Assembly: GCA_030429235.1 (NCBI GenBank)
Contig: JAUIDB010000015.1
Coordinates: 60,657 to 124,656 of the forward strand
Direction: 5' to 3'
Origin: Thermoanaerobaculia bacterium
GTDB taxonomy: Bacteria; Acidobacteriota; Thermoanaerobaculia; Multivoradales; JAIOJS01
Length of the DNA stretch: 64,000 nt
Shown: piece by piece, positions 19,404-27,750 of the stretch
How positions within the stretch are numbered: position 1 is the first letter of the stretch
Layout of the letters: each line of letters starts with the position of its first letter
The notes under the pieces: generated by a model
What the model saw: the letters and a program-made list of their open reading frames with translations, nothing else
What the model was told of the DNA's origin: nothing
The model's database searches: none
Program-made: the position numbers and the translations under genes

Positions 19404-21175
19404 CGGGCGCCTCCGGCGGCGACCGTCGGGAGGCCGCGACCCGGGCGTCGGATCATGTCGTCCAGGGCCGCCCCGGCGGGCACCATCGGATAGACCATAT
19501 CGTGCGCTTCGACCACGAACTCGATCAGGGTCGGTCCGTCGGCTACCGATCGACTCCAGGCAACGGCCGGTGCGATCTCGGCTCTCCGAGCCACTCGGCG
19601 AGCCGGTACTCCGTAGGCCTCCGCCAAGCGACAGAAATCCGGGCTCACCAGGGGAGTCGCATAGTAGCGCTCCTCGCAGAAGAGCTCCTGCCACTGGCGA
19701 ACCATGCCGAGGAAGCCGTTGTTCAGAATCGCGATCCGGATCGCCACCCGCTCCTGTACGGCCGTGGCCAGTTCGGCCAACGTCATCTGGAACCCGCCGT
19801 CTCCGACGATGGCCCAGACCTCTTCGCGAGGACGAGCCAGCTTGGCGCCGATGGCGGCGGGCAGGCCGAATCCCATCGTCCCCAGTCCCCCGCTGGTGAT
19901 GAGCGTTCGGGGCCGACGATGCTGGTAGTACTGCGCCTCCAGCATCTGGTGCTGACCGACGTCGGTGACCGTCGTGACATCTCCTGCCGTAAGCTCGTTG
20001 AGGTCCGCGAGTACCCGAGCCGCCCACAACCGGCCGTCTCCCGGCTGGTGCACGATGTCGAGAGCATCGGCCTCGCTCTGCCACTGGCGGATGCGCTCCA
20101 GCCAACCGGCGTCGACACGGGTGCGCAACCCCTCGCCCAACCGAGGCAACAAGCCTCGGAGATCGCTGACGATCCCCACGTCGACCTCCACGTTCTTGCC
20201 GATCTCCGACCGGTCGAGGTCGACATGGATCTTTCGGGCTCGAGGAGCGTAGGTCGCCAGGGTGCCAGTGACGCGATCGTCGAAGCGCATCCCGAGCGCG
20301 AGAATCACGTCTGCCGCCTGGACCGCGTGATTGGCCGGCGCGGTGCCGTGCATTCCCATCATGCCGAGACAGAGCCGGTGCTGATCGGGAAGGGCGCCCT
20401 TGCCCAGCAAGGTCAGCGCCACCGGGATTCCCGTCGCCTCGGCGAAGGCCCGCAGCTCGGCGGCAGCACCAGAGATGACCACTCCATTGCCCGCCAGGAT
20501 CACCGGTCTCCGCGCCTCCTCGAGCAGGGCTCGCGCTGCGCCGATCTCGGCTCCGATCGAGTCCGCACCCGTCACCGACGCGATCGTCGGCAAGGGGATC
20601 GACGGATCGTAAGGCGCCCGAGCCAACTGGACGTCCTTGGGCAGATCGACCACCACCGGACCGGGCCTCCCCGATCGGGCGATGGCAAATGCCTCGTGCA
20701 GCGCCCCGGCCAGCTGCGTCACGTCGGTGACCAACACGTTGTGTTTGGTGATCGGCAAGGTGATGCCCACCACATCCGCCTCCTGAAAGGCGTCAGAACC
20801 GAGGGCGGAGGTGGCCACCTGGCCCGTGATGCAGACCAGGGGGGACGAGTCCATCATGGCCGTCGCGATTCCCGTGACCAGATTGGTGGCCCCGGGGCCC
20901 GAAGTCGCGATAGCTACGCCGACCTGCCCCCGGCTGCGAGCGAAGCCGTCGGCCATGTGACTCGCCCCCTGCTCGTGGCGGGTCAGTACGTGGTGGATCC
21001 GCGCATGGCGAGCCAGCGCGTCGTAGGTAGGAAGGATGGCGCCTCCGGGATAGCCGAAGACGAGCTCGACTCCCTCTCTCTCCAGGCAGGCACAGACGAT
21101 CTCGGCCCCGCTCAACCACTCCGATTCGAGCACGGGCGAGGGTCCGGACGAGCCGTTCGACGAGATCACCGTCAT
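19400..21175 (-). CDS. ilvB: Acetolactate synthase large (catalytic) subunit
   Basis: The 591-residue ThDP enzyme forms acetolactate or acetohydroxybutyrate from pyruvate. It has FGYPGGAILPTYDAL with the ThDP-activating Glu in RHEQGASHMADG, TSGPGATNLVTG, and the ThDP/Mg motif GDGGFQMT followed by NNGFLGMVRQWQ. ATG at 21175 is 4 nt after the ilvE stop. The product condensation is common to valine, leucine and isoleucine, so this is the hub of the two convergent operons. Confidence 0.96.
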   Translation of the reverse strand: MTVISSNGSSGPSPVLESEWLSGAEIVCACLEREGVELVFGYPGGAILPTYDALARHARIHHVLTRHEQGASHMADGFARSRGQVGVAIATSGPGATNLVTGIATAMMDSSPLVCITGQVATSALGSDAFQEADVVGITLPITKHNVLVTDVTQLAGALHEAFAIARSGRPGPVVVDLPKDVQLARAPYDPSIPLPTIASVTGADSIGAEIGAARALLEEARRPVILAGNGVVISGAAAELRAFAEATGIPVALTLLGKGALPDQHRLCLGMMGMHGTAPANHAVQAADVILALGMRFDDRVTGTLATYAPRARKIHVDLDRSEIGKNVEVDVGIVSDLRGLLPRLGEGLRTRVDAGWLERIRQWQSEADALDIVHQPGDGRLWAARVLADLNELTAGDVTTVTDVGQHQMLEAQYYQHRRPRTLITSGGLGTMGFGLPAAIGAKLARPREEVWAIVGDGGFQMTLAELATAVQERVAIRIAILNNGFLGMVRQWQELFCEERYYATPLVSPDFCRLAEAYGVPARRVARRAEIAPAVAWSRSVADGPTLIEFVVEAHDMVYPMVPAGAALDDMIRRPGRGLPTVAAGGAR

Positions 21176-21179
21176 GCTC

Positions 21180-22127
21180 CTAGACCACCGAGGCTTCGAA
21201 CTGGGGAACGCGTTCCAGCCAGCCGTGGCGATCCGGCAGGCGTCCCTGCACGAGGTCGAAGAACTCCCCTTGCAACCTCCGCGTCACCGGTCCGGGACGT
21301 CCCGCTCCCACGTCGACGCGATCGATGCTGCGCACGGGTGTGAGTTCCGCCGCCGTCCCCGTCATGAAGAGTTCGTCGGCCAACAGCAGTCGATCCCTGG
21401 TCAGTCGCTCTTCGCGCACTTCCAGACCGAGGTCCCGGGCCAGTGTGATCACGGTGTCCCGAGTGATCCCGCCCAGGATGGACGACGAGATCGGCGGCGT
21501 CACCAGGCCGCCATCGTAGACCGCAAACAGATTCTCCCCGGCCCCTTCGGAGACGAAGCCCGCCTGATCCAGCAGGATTCCCTCGTGGTAGCCGTTCTGC
21601 TTCGCCTCGATACTGACCAGCGAGTTCACCACGTACTGACCGCCGATCTTGCCCAGCGAGGCCATCGCATCGGGTGCGGCGCGACGCCAGGAACTGATGG
21701 TGACATCGACCCCATGCTCCAGCGCTTCGGCGCCGAGGTAGGGACCCCACTCGAACGACAGAAGGGAGACGTGTACGGGAGAAGACTCGGGATTGAGCCC
21801 GAGACTTCCGGCCCCCCGATGTACGAGGGGCCTGAGGTAGCAACTCCCGTGGCGGTTGCGTTCGACGATCTCCAGACAGGCCTGACGAATCTCGTTCGGC
21901 GTAAAGGCGAGCGGGGCAATGCGGGCCAACCGACACGAGTCCATCAGGCGACGCAGGTGGCAGTTCAGGCGGAAGGTCGCGGTGCCTCCGACCTGCTCGT
22001 AGGCGCGAATGCCCTCGAAGACACTCGATCCGTAGTGCAAGGCATGGGTGGTGAGGTGCACGGTGGCATCCTCGTAGCGAACCCATTCCCCGTCCATCCA
22101 GCACCATTCTGGTGAGTTCAGCGGCAT
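21180..22127 (-). CDS. ilvE: Branched-chain amino-acid aminotransferase
   Basis: The 315-residue fold-type IV PLP enzyme has HALHYGSSVFEGIRAY near residue 28, the PLP-lysine segment LGKIGGQYVVNSL, and SEGAGENLF and FMTGTAAELTPV near the C terminus. It performs the last transamination for Leu, Ile and Val. ATG at 22127 has AAAGGAG upstream. It is the first structural gene after the ilv attenuator. Confidence 0.96.
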   Translation of the reverse strand: MPLNSPEWCWMDGEWVRYEDATVHLTTHALHYGSSVFEGIRAYEQVGGTATFRLNCHLRRLMDSCRLARIAPLAFTPNEIRQACLEIVERNRHGSCYLRPLVHRGAGSLGLNPESSPVHVSLLSFEWGPYLGAEALEHGVDVTISSWRRAAPDAMASLGKIGGQYVVNSLVSIEAKQNGYHEGILLDQAGFVSEGAGENLFAVYDGGLVTPPISSSILGGITRDTVITLARDLGLEVREERLTRDRLLLADELFMTGTAAELTPVRSIDRVDVGAGRPGPVTRRLQGEFFDLVQGRLPDRHGWLERVPQFEASVV

Positions 22128-22160
22128 GGTCGTTTCTCCTTTGGTTGGTTTCTCAGAAAT

Positions 22161-22242
22161 AAAAAAAGCCCCCAGTCTCCGGGACTGGGGGCTCTTTCGA
22201 ATCGGTGTTCTATCGACTACCGGATCATGACGCCCCTGTCCC
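22161..22242 (-). promoter_or_regulatory. ilv transcription attenuator (antiterminator and terminator)
   Basis: Read on the minus strand, the terminator arms at 22183-22192 and 22168-22177 (GCCCCCAGTC/GACTGGGGGC) form a perfect 10-bp stem with a 5-nt loop, followed by seven T residues (22161-22167). The competing antiterminator pairs GGGACAGGGGC (22232-22242), directly after the last Ile and Ala codons of the leader, with GCCCCCAGTCCC (22181-22192). It has 10 pairs with a small internal loop. This is the same arrangement as at the leu operon. Confidence 0.83.
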
Positions 22243-22413
22243 TGCAATGAGGATTACGACGACTAGAATCGATAGCACGACGAGGCTCGGCCGGCTCGCG
22301 GCGGTAGCGACGACCGAAGACAGGTCGATGGTCAGCGGCAGGTGTTGCGCCTTCGCTCGTAGGCCGGTGTGCGGCACGACCGCCGAGGGCGGTACAGACT
22401 GACTCGGTGACAT
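22225..22413 (-). CDS. ilvL: ilv operon leader peptide (62 aa)
   Basis: ATG at 22413 opens a 62-codon frame ending in LVVLSILVVVILIAGTGAS. The regulatory run contains Leu, Val and Ile codons including CTA, GTA and ATT, which look rare in this GC-rich sequence. It resembles enterobacterial IlvL in having mixed Ile/Val/Leu codons just before the antiterminator, but is about twice as long. There is no Shine-Dalgarno and the predicted transcript start is about 5 nt upstream, so leaderless translation is likely. A longer in-frame extension to 22479 lies upstream of the promoter and is rejected. Confidence 0.85.
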   Translation of the reverse strand: MSPSQSVPPSAVVPHTGLRAKAQHLPLTIDLSSVVATAASRPSLVVLSILVVVILIAGTGAS

Positions 22414-22424
22414 GTTGGGGCGGA

Positions 22425-22454
22425 ACTCTAGGGCTGCGCCCCAGGTCCTGTCAA
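22425..22454 (-). promoter_or_regulatory. Predicted ilv operon promoter
   Basis: On the minus strand TTGACA (22449-22454) and TAGAGT (22425-22430) are separated by 18 bp. The leader ATG starts 11 nt beyond the -10. It is back-to-back with the promoter of the peptidase gene; only 14 bp separate the two -35 elements. Confidence 0.72.
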
Positions 22455-22468
22455 CCCCGGTTTTCGGT

Positions 22469-22497
22469 TTGACCCTCAAATTCCTGCAAGTTATCCT
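22469..22497 (+). promoter_or_regulatory. Predicted promoter of the exported peptidase gene
   Basis: TTGACC at 22469-22474 and TATCCT at 22492-22497 are separated by 17 bp. The gene start at 22589 leaves an untranslated leader of about 85 nt. Confidence 0.6.
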
Positions 22498-22588
22498 CTT
22501 CAGCGAGGACTAATACGGCGGGCAAGGGGGGAACCGGAAGGGAGTGCCCGCAATTCCCAAGGGTCCTCGGCGAAGGAGTCGGGTGAAC

Positions 22589-25500
22589 ATGACAAGCGAA
22601 CCAAGGCGCTCTAGGCGCCTTCTTTCACTGGCCCTCTTGGGCCTACTACTCAGTTCGGGAGCCAGCGTCGCAAAGTCTCCGACCGAGCGGGATGTCGCGG
22701 TCAATCCGCGTCCCCTCGGTCCGGCCGAACGTGCGGCCGTCCAACTCGCGATCGACTACTTCGAGCGCGGCCCCGTGGCCTGGCACGAACGACTTGCCGC
22801 CGATGCTCCCCTCGCCCGCCTCGAAACCCAAGCGGCGTTGGCGGAGATCGAGGTGCGAGCCGGTGTCGCGCGAGGCGCCGACTGGCGCCTCCAGACTCCG
22901 ACGATCTCGGGCGACACGGCCGTGTTCAGTGTCGAGTTCCCCACCGGGCAGGAGGAGGTGCTCGAACTGCGTCTCGTCCGCGAAGGAACCAACCCGGAGC
23001 CCGCCGAGGGCGAAGGCTCGGCGTGGATGATCCACTCGATCCACTCCCTCGTCGATCCCGTGCGGGAGGAGTCCCTCGATCTGGGCGTAGCCGTGAGACC
23101 GTCGCTTCGGCTCGAACCTGTGTGGTGGTCTGCCCTTCTGCTGCTGTTGGTGGCTGCGCTCTGGATCCTGACTCCTCGCCGGGGCCATCTACGGCTCTGG
23201 CCGGCCTTGGTGCTGGTCGCCGCCGGCCTGCTCCTACCGGCCTGCCGCACCACCGACGATGCCCCTGACGTCGATTCTCCGCACTCCGAACTGGCTCGAT
23301 TGGGCGAGTTGCTCCCCCTGCGCAAGGCGATGACCGGCACGTCGGGTGGCGCGATCGGCCCCCTCCTCGAAGCGGCCCCGACCGAAGGGATCGCGGGCGC
23401 CGCCGCCCAGGCCTGGAACGCGGCGCTCCTGCTGCAGGAGTATCGCCTCGACGAAGCCGAAGCCGTGCTCGACAGCCTCCAGCACGAGCTTCCCCTCGCC
23501 GACCTTCTTCGGGCCCGTATGGCGGCCTTTCGGGGCGAGGTGGACAGGACCCCGGCCCTCTACGAACACGCGCTCGGGCGGGGAATCGACCACGATGGCC
23601 TGCGACTCGAAGCCGCCGACGTCTTCAGCTACCTCGGGATCGACGACGACGCCGAGATCTACTACCGATATCTCGGAGAAAACGGATCGCGCGAGGTGCA
23701 GGTGTACTACAACCTGGCCCGGCTCGCGGCCATCATGGACGACCGGGAAGCGGGCGAACAGTACTTCGAGCGCGGCTGGGCGTTGGAGCCGGTTGAGCGC
23801 AGCGAGCTGTTCGATGACCCGCTACTGGCCTGGCTCTGCACTCGCGATCGGCTCTTCCAGGTACTGCAGCTCGACCGCGTCGAGGAACCCGCCACGGCGT
23901 TGCCCCTCGAAGAGCGCGATCCGATGGCGCTGCCGGCCGATACCCGGGCCCGCATCTCGGGGAACACGCTGCGCCTCTCCCACCGCGGTGCCGACCTCGT
24001 GGTCCCGGCCGGTGGGGTACTCGCCGGCCCCGAAGTGCCCACGGCTCCCGCCGATGCGGTCAGCCGGCGTGAGCGCAGTGAGGCGCTGGGTGAGGTCGAG
24101 CGACTTCGCGACCAGTCCGGATCTGCGTCGCTCGATCGCCCCCTGGCTCGGCGGCAACGGGCCCTGGCCGCTCGCGCCTTGTTCGAAGAGAAGCGCTGGG
24201 CAGAACTCGATGAGTTGACGGCGGACCTGGACCAGGTCGACGGCCATCTCGATCCGATCGTGACGCAGTTGCGGGCCCGAGCCCTCATCGAACTCGGCGA
24301 GGAGACCAAGGCCCTGCGCCTCCTGATCCGCCTAGCCAAGGGCAGCCTCAACGACCGCCTGACCGCCCCCGCCACGCTCTACCAACTCGCCGAGATCCTG
24401 GTCGAACGTCAGCAGTTCGATCTGGCGATCCGGCTCCTCGAGAAGGCCGAGGCCAAGGCGGTGCGCTCCTTCGCCCGCCAGCGGATCCGCCAGGTCAAGA
24501 TGATGAAGGATCTCGCCGAAGACAGCGAGGTGTACTGGAGCGACCACTTCGAGGTCCACTACCCACCCGCCACCGGCGAACGATACGCTCGCCAGATCGC
24601 CGTGATTCTGGAGGAGGAGCTGAAGCGGCTTCGGCGTTGGATCCCACTCCAGGATCCGGAGGTCATCAAGGTCGATCTCTTCCCGCTTCGACGCTTCCTG
24701 AACTCCTACGCCGCAGGGATCGCGGTGGCTGGCATCTACGATGGTCGCGTGCGAGTGCCCTTCGCCGACCTCAAGAGCCTCCATCCCGAGTTGATCGCCA
24801 TCCTGTCGCATGAACTGGCCCACGCCATGATCGCCCAGGCCACGCACGACAACGCTCCCCGTTGGTTCCACGAGGGTCTGGCTCAACACACCGAGATGGT
24901 CCAGAACACCATCAATCCCGTCCCCGACCTTCACGCCGCCGGCCATAGTCTCAGCCTGCCGGTCGTCCAGGAGATTCTCGGGGGCTTTGCCGAACCGCAA
25001 TTCGTCGATCTCTCGTACTCCCAGGCGGCCTGGACCCTGCACTTCATCGAGGATAGCCAGGGCCGCCAGGGGATCCACCGTCTCCTCGAAGCCTTCGCCC
25101 GCGGCGAGTCGACCGAAGAAGCGATCCGCTCGGCCCTCGAAACGAGCGTGCCCGAGTTCGATCAGGCGTTCTGGGCTTGGAGTTTCGACGATGCTCCCCC
25201 CGTATGGCCCACCAGCCTACGGCGATACGACGAGGAAGCCCACCTCGCCGAAGTGACCTCGGCAGCGCAACGGAAGGTCCCGAGTCTGGCAGGCTCTACC
25301 TTTGGACGAGGTCAACCTTCGCGACTCTTCACCCAGGAGCAGAAGGTCAGCATGCGCGACTGGCACTTCGACTACAACCGCAACGTGGCCGATGTGCGCA
25401 CCCAGCTCTCTCCGGTGATCGCCTTCGTGCGGGCCGGTAAGCCCAACCCGGAGATTCGCCAAACCTGCAAGCAACTGTCGATCGATCTGACCCGACTCCT

Positions 25501-25696
25501 CCACCACGACACCGCCCTGAGTTCTCCCGACCCGGCGGTCAATCGCAGCCTGCGGAAGGCGTTTCAGGCGTTCGAGGAGATGAGTCGAGCCTGCCAGCGA
25601 GGGCGGGCCACCGACATGCAGATCCACCTCAAACAGGGTGAACGGGCGCTGGGTACGGCGGCACGCGCGCTGCAACGCCACGGCCTGCAGCCCTGA
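22589..25696 (+). CDS. Large exported gluzincin metallopeptidase with TPR-like repeats
   Basis: The 1,035-residue protein has a signal peptide (about 8-29). A periplasmic region follows, then a hydrophobic stretch near 175-215 containing two segments, ending in LLLPAC, and a long helical TPR-like region (about 260-650). The C-terminal part is a peptidase-MA-type domain with zinc ligands H741, E742 and H745 in LSHELAHAM and probable third ligand E762 in WFHEGLAQ. The combination suggests an envelope protease; substrate is unknown. ATG 22589 is chosen because AGGAG lies 10 nt upstream. The internal LLLPAC resembles a lipobox but is not N-terminal. Confidence 0.82.
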   Translation: MTSEPRRSRRLLSLALLGLLLSSGASVAKSPTERDVAVNPRPLGPAERAAVQLAIDYFERGPVAWHERLAADAPLARLETQAALAEIEVRAGVARGADWRLQTPTISGDTAVFSVEFPTGQEEVLELRLVREGTNPEPAEGEGSAWMIHSIHSLVDPVREESLDLGVAVRPSLRLEPVWWSALLLLLVAALWILTPRRGHLRLWPALVLVAAGLLLPACRTTDDAPDVDSPHSELARLGELLPLRKAMTGTSGGAIGPLLEAAPTEGIAGAAAQAWNAALLLQEYRLDEAEAVLDSLQHELPLADLLRARMAAFRGEVDRTPALYEHALGRGIDHDGLRLEAADVFSYLGIDDDAEIYYRYLGENGSREVQVYYNLARLAAIMDDREAGEQYFERGWALEPVERSELFDDPLLAWLCTRDRLFQVLQLDRVEEPATALPLEERDPMALPADTRARISGNTLRLSHRGADLVVPAGGVLAGPEVPTAPADAVSRRERSEALGEVERLRDQSGSASLDRPLARRQRALAARALFEEKRWAELDELTADLDQVDGHLDPIVTQLRARALIELGEETKALRLLIRLAKGSLNDRLTAPATLYQLAEILVERQQFDLAIRLLEKAEAKAVRSFARQRIRQVKMMKDLAEDSEVYWSDHFEVHYPPATGERYARQIAVILEEELKRLRRWIPLQDPEVIKVDLFPLRRFLNSYAAGIAVAGIYDGRVRVPFADLKSLHPELIAILSHELAHAMIAQATHDNAPRWFHEGLAQHTEMVQNTINPVPDLHAAGHSLSLPVVQEILGGFAEPQFVDLSYSQAAWTLHFIEDSQGRQGIHRLLEAFARGESTEEAIRSALETSVPEFDQAFWAWSFDDAPPVWPTSLRRYDEEAHLAEVTSAAQRKVPSLAGSTFGRGQPSRLFTQEQKVSMRDWHFDYNRNVADVRTQLSPVIAFVRAGKPNPEIRQTCKQLSIDLTRLLHHDTALSSPDPAVNRSLRKAFQAFEEMSRACQRGRATDMQIHLKQGERALGTAARALQRHGLQP

Positions 25697-25736
25697 TCGT
25701 CCGGCAACGACGGATCGTCGCGGCGGAGGCTACGGC

Positions 25737-27746
25737 TCAGACCGGTTCGACCTCGACTCGCGCATCGTTGAAGGTGGCTCCCCCTCCGAGATCCGTGAGA
25801 TGGTCGCTGCACAGCGCGTTCGAGGTCGAACCATTGGCCGTGTTGTGACTCCACAGCCCCTTGGGAAGCACCACGACTCCCGGTCGGACCCGTTCGCTGA
25901 GCTGGACGTCGCACCGAACCTCACCCAGATCGTTGAAGACCCTGACCGGCGAGCCATCCACCAGCGAACGCGCCGCCGCGTCGTCCGGATGGATCTCGAG
26001 CGCCACCGCCTCTGGGTAGAGCTGGCCGAAGGTCGAGCTCACGGTGCGCCGCAGGGCAGGTGAGATCAGGGCCAGCGGGTAGCGCTGGTCCTCGGTGGGT
26101 GCCGGCCGGTATTCGTAGAGCCTCGCCCCCTGCGATTGCGCTTCGCGATCGAGATCGTCGGGCACCAGATGGACCTTACGATCAGCGGTCCGGGGAAAAC
26201 TGTCGACGAAGAGCACCGGACGTTCTCCCGTCGCCGGTTGGACCTCGATCTCTCGATCCAGTCGCTCGCCCAGGTCGCGCTCCCCGTCCGCCGAGCGCAG
26301 GACCAGCGCTTCGAGGTCTTCGGCCGATGTAGCCTCCCCCGGGACTGCGAGCCCGAACCGACGGACCAGATCACCAAAGACGTCGACGTTGCTCCGCGCC
26401 TCCCCCACCGGTTCCACCACCGGTTCGATCCGGTGCAGGACTGTGTTGCCGTAGCCCCGCGCCAGATCGCGATGCTCCAAGAACGTGGTGGCTGGTAGCA
26501 CCACGTCGGCGTAGGCTGCGGTATCGGTCATCACCTGATCAAAAACGACGGTGAACAGGTCTTCGCGTTCCAGGCCGAACCGCACCGCCGATTGCTGGGG
26601 CAGGGTCATCAGCGGGTTGGCGTTATAGACGAAAAGCGCAGTGATCGGCGGCGTGGCCTCCAGGAGAGCCCTCCCCGTCTGGTTCATATTGATGGCGCGG
26701 GTGGGCGGCGGCGGAGCACCGACAGCCACGGTGGGTGCGAACCGCCAGGCCCCGGAGTTGCTCATGGTGTACCCACCGCCTCGCACGCCGAACTTTCCCG
26801 CCACCGCGGGGAGAGCCAGGATCGCCGCGATCGCCGAGCCGCCGTTTCGATTGCGCTCGACTCCCCAGCCACAGCGGATCAGGGCGGGCGAGGCGTCCGC
26901 GTAGTCGCTCGCAAACTGCTCCAGAGCCTCGACGGGAAGCCCGGTGACGGACGCTGCTCGGGCGACTGTCCAGGGCTCGGCTCGCGCTCGCAGTTCCTGC
27001 CAACCGCTACTGTGCGTGCCGAGGAACTCGAGATCGGCCCGGTCGGTCGTGAAGAGCCAGCGGATGACCGCCAGGGCCAGGACGAGGTCCGTACCCGGGC
27101 GCGGAGCGAGGTGAACGTCGGCCTGCGACGCCAGCGGCGTGCGCCGCGGATCGATCACTACGAGTCGGGCTCCCGATTTCTGGGCCTGCCGGATCCAGGG
27201 AACGAGATGGATCCCCGATGCGGACGGATTCACGCCCCAGAGCGCGATCCAGCGAGCCGCGGCGAAGTCCTGGTACCCGACCCCTGGCATCTTGCCGTAG
27301 AGGCCCGAGGCGGCGCGACCACTCGGTGCGGCGCACACCGTCCGCAGCAGCCGAGAGGCTCCGAGGCGACCGAAGAGCCGCGCGTCGGCCGTGTCTTGAC
27401 TCAGCAAACCGTTCGATCCGCCGTAGGACAGAGGAAGGATCGTCTCACCCCCATGAACTTCGACCCGTTGCGAGAACTCCCTGACGATCAGGTCGAGGGC
27501 TTCGTCCCAGCTGATCGGCTCGAACCTGCCCTCTCCCTTGGGACCCACCCGACGAGCTGGGGTGGCGAGGCGCTGGTCACTGTACAGATGACGGTCGAAG
27601 GACTTAACCTTGCGGCAGAGGAAACCACCCGTGATCTCGGTGGAAGCGCCATCGAGACGGGTAACGCGCCCCTCTTCGGTCGTGACCTGAAGCAGACAGG
27701 CGTCGGGACAGTCCAGCGGGCAGGCGGTGGTGTGTACGGTCGGCAT
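25737..27746 (-). CDS. Cytoplasmic molybdopterin oxidoreductase (DMSO reductase superfamily)
   Basis: The 669-residue protein has an N-terminal [4Fe-4S] motif C9-x3-C13-x3-C17-x26-C44, then molybdopterin domains (WDEALDLIV, YNANPLMTLPQ, DTAAYADVVLPATTFLEHRD) and a C-terminal molydopterin-dinucleotide-binding domain (EIHPDDAAARSL). C138 in TVCAAPSGRAA is a possible Mo ligand but I could not verify alignment. No Tat signal is present, so it is probably cytoplasmic. No electron-transfer subunit is adjacent. ATG 27746 is 4 nt after the membrane-protein stop upstream. Substrate is unknown. Confidence 0.85.
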   Translation of the reverse strand: MPTVHTTACPLDCPDACLLQVTTEEGRVTRLDGASTEITGGFLCRKVKSFDRHLYSDQRLATPARRVGPKGEGRFEPISWDEALDLIVREFSQRVEVHGGETILPLSYGGSNGLLSQDTADARLFGRLGASRLLRTVCAAPSGRAASGLYGKMPGVGYQDFAAARWIALWGVNPSASGIHLVPWIRQAQKSGARLVVIDPRRTPLASQADVHLAPRPGTDLVLALAVIRWLFTTDRADLEFLGTHSSGWQELRARAEPWTVARAASVTGLPVEALEQFASDYADASPALIRCGWGVERNRNGGSAIAAILALPAVAGKFGVRGGGYTMSNSGAWRFAPTVAVGAPPPPTRAINMNQTGRALLEATPPITALFVYNANPLMTLPQQSAVRFGLEREDLFTVVFDQVMTDTAAYADVVLPATTFLEHRDLARGYGNTVLHRIEPVVEPVGEARSNVDVFGDLVRRFGLAVPGEATSAEDLEALVLRSADGERDLGERLDREIEVQPATGERPVLFVDSFPRTADRKVHLVPDDLDREAQSQGARLYEYRPAPTEDQRYPLALISPALRRTVSSTFGQLYPEAVALEIHPDDAAARSLVDGSPVRVFNDLGEVRCDVQLSERVRPGVVVLPKGLWSHNTANGSTSNALCSDHLTDLGGGATFNDARVEVEPV

Positions 27747-27750
27747 GAAA

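Noticed and set aside
19502..21343. A 613-codon open frame on the plus strand
   Set aside because: It lies wholly antisense to ilvB and ilvE, which have unmistakable motifs; long antisense frames are common at this GC content.
22414..22479. Longer ilv leader starting at 22479
   Set aside because: That start lies upstream of the predicted promoter and would not be transcribed from it.
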